Source: Armatimonadota bacterium (lineage in GTDB: Bacteria > Armatimonadota > Fimbriimonadia > Fimbriimonadales > ATM1). From it: DNA of 5,927 nucleotides. Position 1 is the stretch's first letter; each line of letters begins with the position of its first letter. The notes beneath the pieces were generated by a model. It searched no databases. It worked only from the letters and a program-made list of their open reading frames with translations, and was not told the origin of the DNA. The stretch covers positions 1 to 5,927 of the forward strand of contig RFHN01000003.1 in the NCBI GenBank assembly GCA_003695835.1, written 5' to 3'. Shown here piece by piece: positions 5,357 to 5,927 of this stretch. The position numbers and the translations under genes were made by a program.

Positions 5357-5927
5357 TCAGACCGGCTCCCCGAGGTACGCCTCGATGACCTTGGGGTCGT
5401 TTCGAATCTGTTCGGGGGGGCCTTCGGCAATGACGGCGCCATGGTCGAGCACGACGATTCTCTCGCAGATGTTCATCACGACCTTCATGTCGTGCTCGAT
5501 GAGCAGGATCGTCTGACCGAACTCGTCGCGGAGGCGGCGAATGAGAGCGATCAGGTCTTCGGACTCTTGGGGATTGAGGCCGGCGGCCGGTTCGTCCAAG
5601 AGCAAGAGTTTGGGTTTCGTGGCGAGAGCGCGGGCGATCTCGAGCCTGCGCTGAACGCCGTACGGCAAGTCGCTGGCGCGGCTGTCGGCGTATTGGGCAA
5701 GGCCGAACGTCTGGAGGATCTGCATCGAAGCGATTACCTGTTCGTCGGTCTCCTTCAGCGCGCGCGGGAGAAGCGCAATCGCTTCAGCCAGCGTGGAGAC
5801 GTGACGAAGGAACGCGCCGATGACGACGTTCTCGAGGACGCTGAGGGCGTTGAATAACCGGATGTTTTGGAACGTTCGGGCGATGCCGCGCGCGCAGATC
5901 TGCGACGGCCGCAGCCCAACGATGGAC
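5357..5927 (-). CDS. livG: LivG-type branched-chain amino acid ABC transporter ATPase, C-terminal part (runs off right edge)
   Basis: The frame runs from the right edge (first complete codon at 5926-5924) to TGA at 5359-5357, giving 189 residues. Visible elements in order are the Q-loop in RGIARTFQNIRLF (Gln at about 5869-5867), NALSVLENVVIG, the ABC signature in DLPYGVQRRLEIARAL (about 5671-5624), Walker B LLLLDEP with the catalytic Glu at 5593-5591, the D-loop AAGLNPQE, and the H-loop His in LIEHDM (5494-5492). It ends EAYLGEPV. The ARTFQNIRLF and LPYGxQRRLEIARAL forms, together with EAYLGE at the end, are characteristic of LivG, the cytoplasmic ATPase that pairs with LivF on the LivHM permease for leucine, isoleucine and valine import. 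The Walker A and N-terminus are outside the window. An internal Met at 5725 is not the start, since conserved LivG sequence precedes it. Substrate is inferred from family only, since related urea or amide importers (UrtD) share this fold. Confidence 0.9.
   Translation of the reverse strand, partial: SIVGLRPSQICARGIARTFQNIRLFNALSVLENVVIGAFLRHVSTLAEAIALLPRALKETDEQVIASMQILQTFGLAQYADSRASDLPYGVQRRLEIARALATKPKLLLLDEPAAGLNPQESEDLIALIRRLRDEFGQTILLIEHDMKVVMNICERIVVLDHGAVIAEGPPEQIRNDPKVIEAYLGEPV

Noticed and set aside
5441..5857. A 138-codon plus-strand open frame opposite the LivG gene
   Set aside because: The minus strand here encodes conserved ABC ATPase motifs. The plus-strand translation is a shadow with no family resemblance.

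Overview
The window is about 60% GC (by eye) and densely coded. It holds six protein genes, two of them cut by the window edges. I saw no RNA gene, CRISPR array, insertion sequence or long repeat. It looks like ordinary chromosome from a bacterium with an outer membrane. The mix of a short LptD/OstA-like protein, a DUF5658 membrane protein, a Bacillus FadE-type acyl-CoA dehydrogenase and a LivG ATPase, together with possible leaderless starts, makes me think of a non-proteobacterial lineage such as Armatimonadota (Fimbriimonadia). That is a guess from overall character, not from a marker gene.

Layout, left to right. (1) Positions 1-216, minus strand: the first 72 codons of a PAP2-type membrane phosphatase that runs off the left edge. 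(2) A 44-bp divergent spacer. (3) Positions 261-1913, plus strand: an acyl-CoA dehydrogenase with both family signatures and the catalytic Glu. (4) Positions 1965-2276, plus strand: a small three-helix DUF5658 membrane protein with its own promoter and a clear Shine-Dalgarno. (5) Positions 2321-3868, plus strand: an OstA/LptD-like exported protein, probably an outer-membrane barrel. (6) Positions 3870-5351, minus strand: a secreted DUF5060 plus TIM-barrel protein related to GH5-type glycosidases. It converges on gene 5 with only one base between the stop codons. (7) Position 5357 to the right edge, minus strand: the C-terminal 189 residues of a LivG-type branched-chain amino acid ABC transporter ATPase, 5 bp upstream of gene 6 and probably in the same operon.

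The genes do not form an obvious single pathway. Three concern the envelope (PAP2, DUF5658, LptD-like), one is fatty-acid beta-oxidation, and the last two pair an amino-acid importer ATPase with a glycosidase-like secreted protein. The most interesting points are that the glycosidase-like protein appears to lack both catalytic glutamates, that two plus-strand genes have a -10-like hexamer exactly 7 nt before the ATG (possible leaderless mRNAs), and that the longest open frame of the dehydrogenase wrongly runs back over the PAP2 gene. I found no convincing new multi-gene system.
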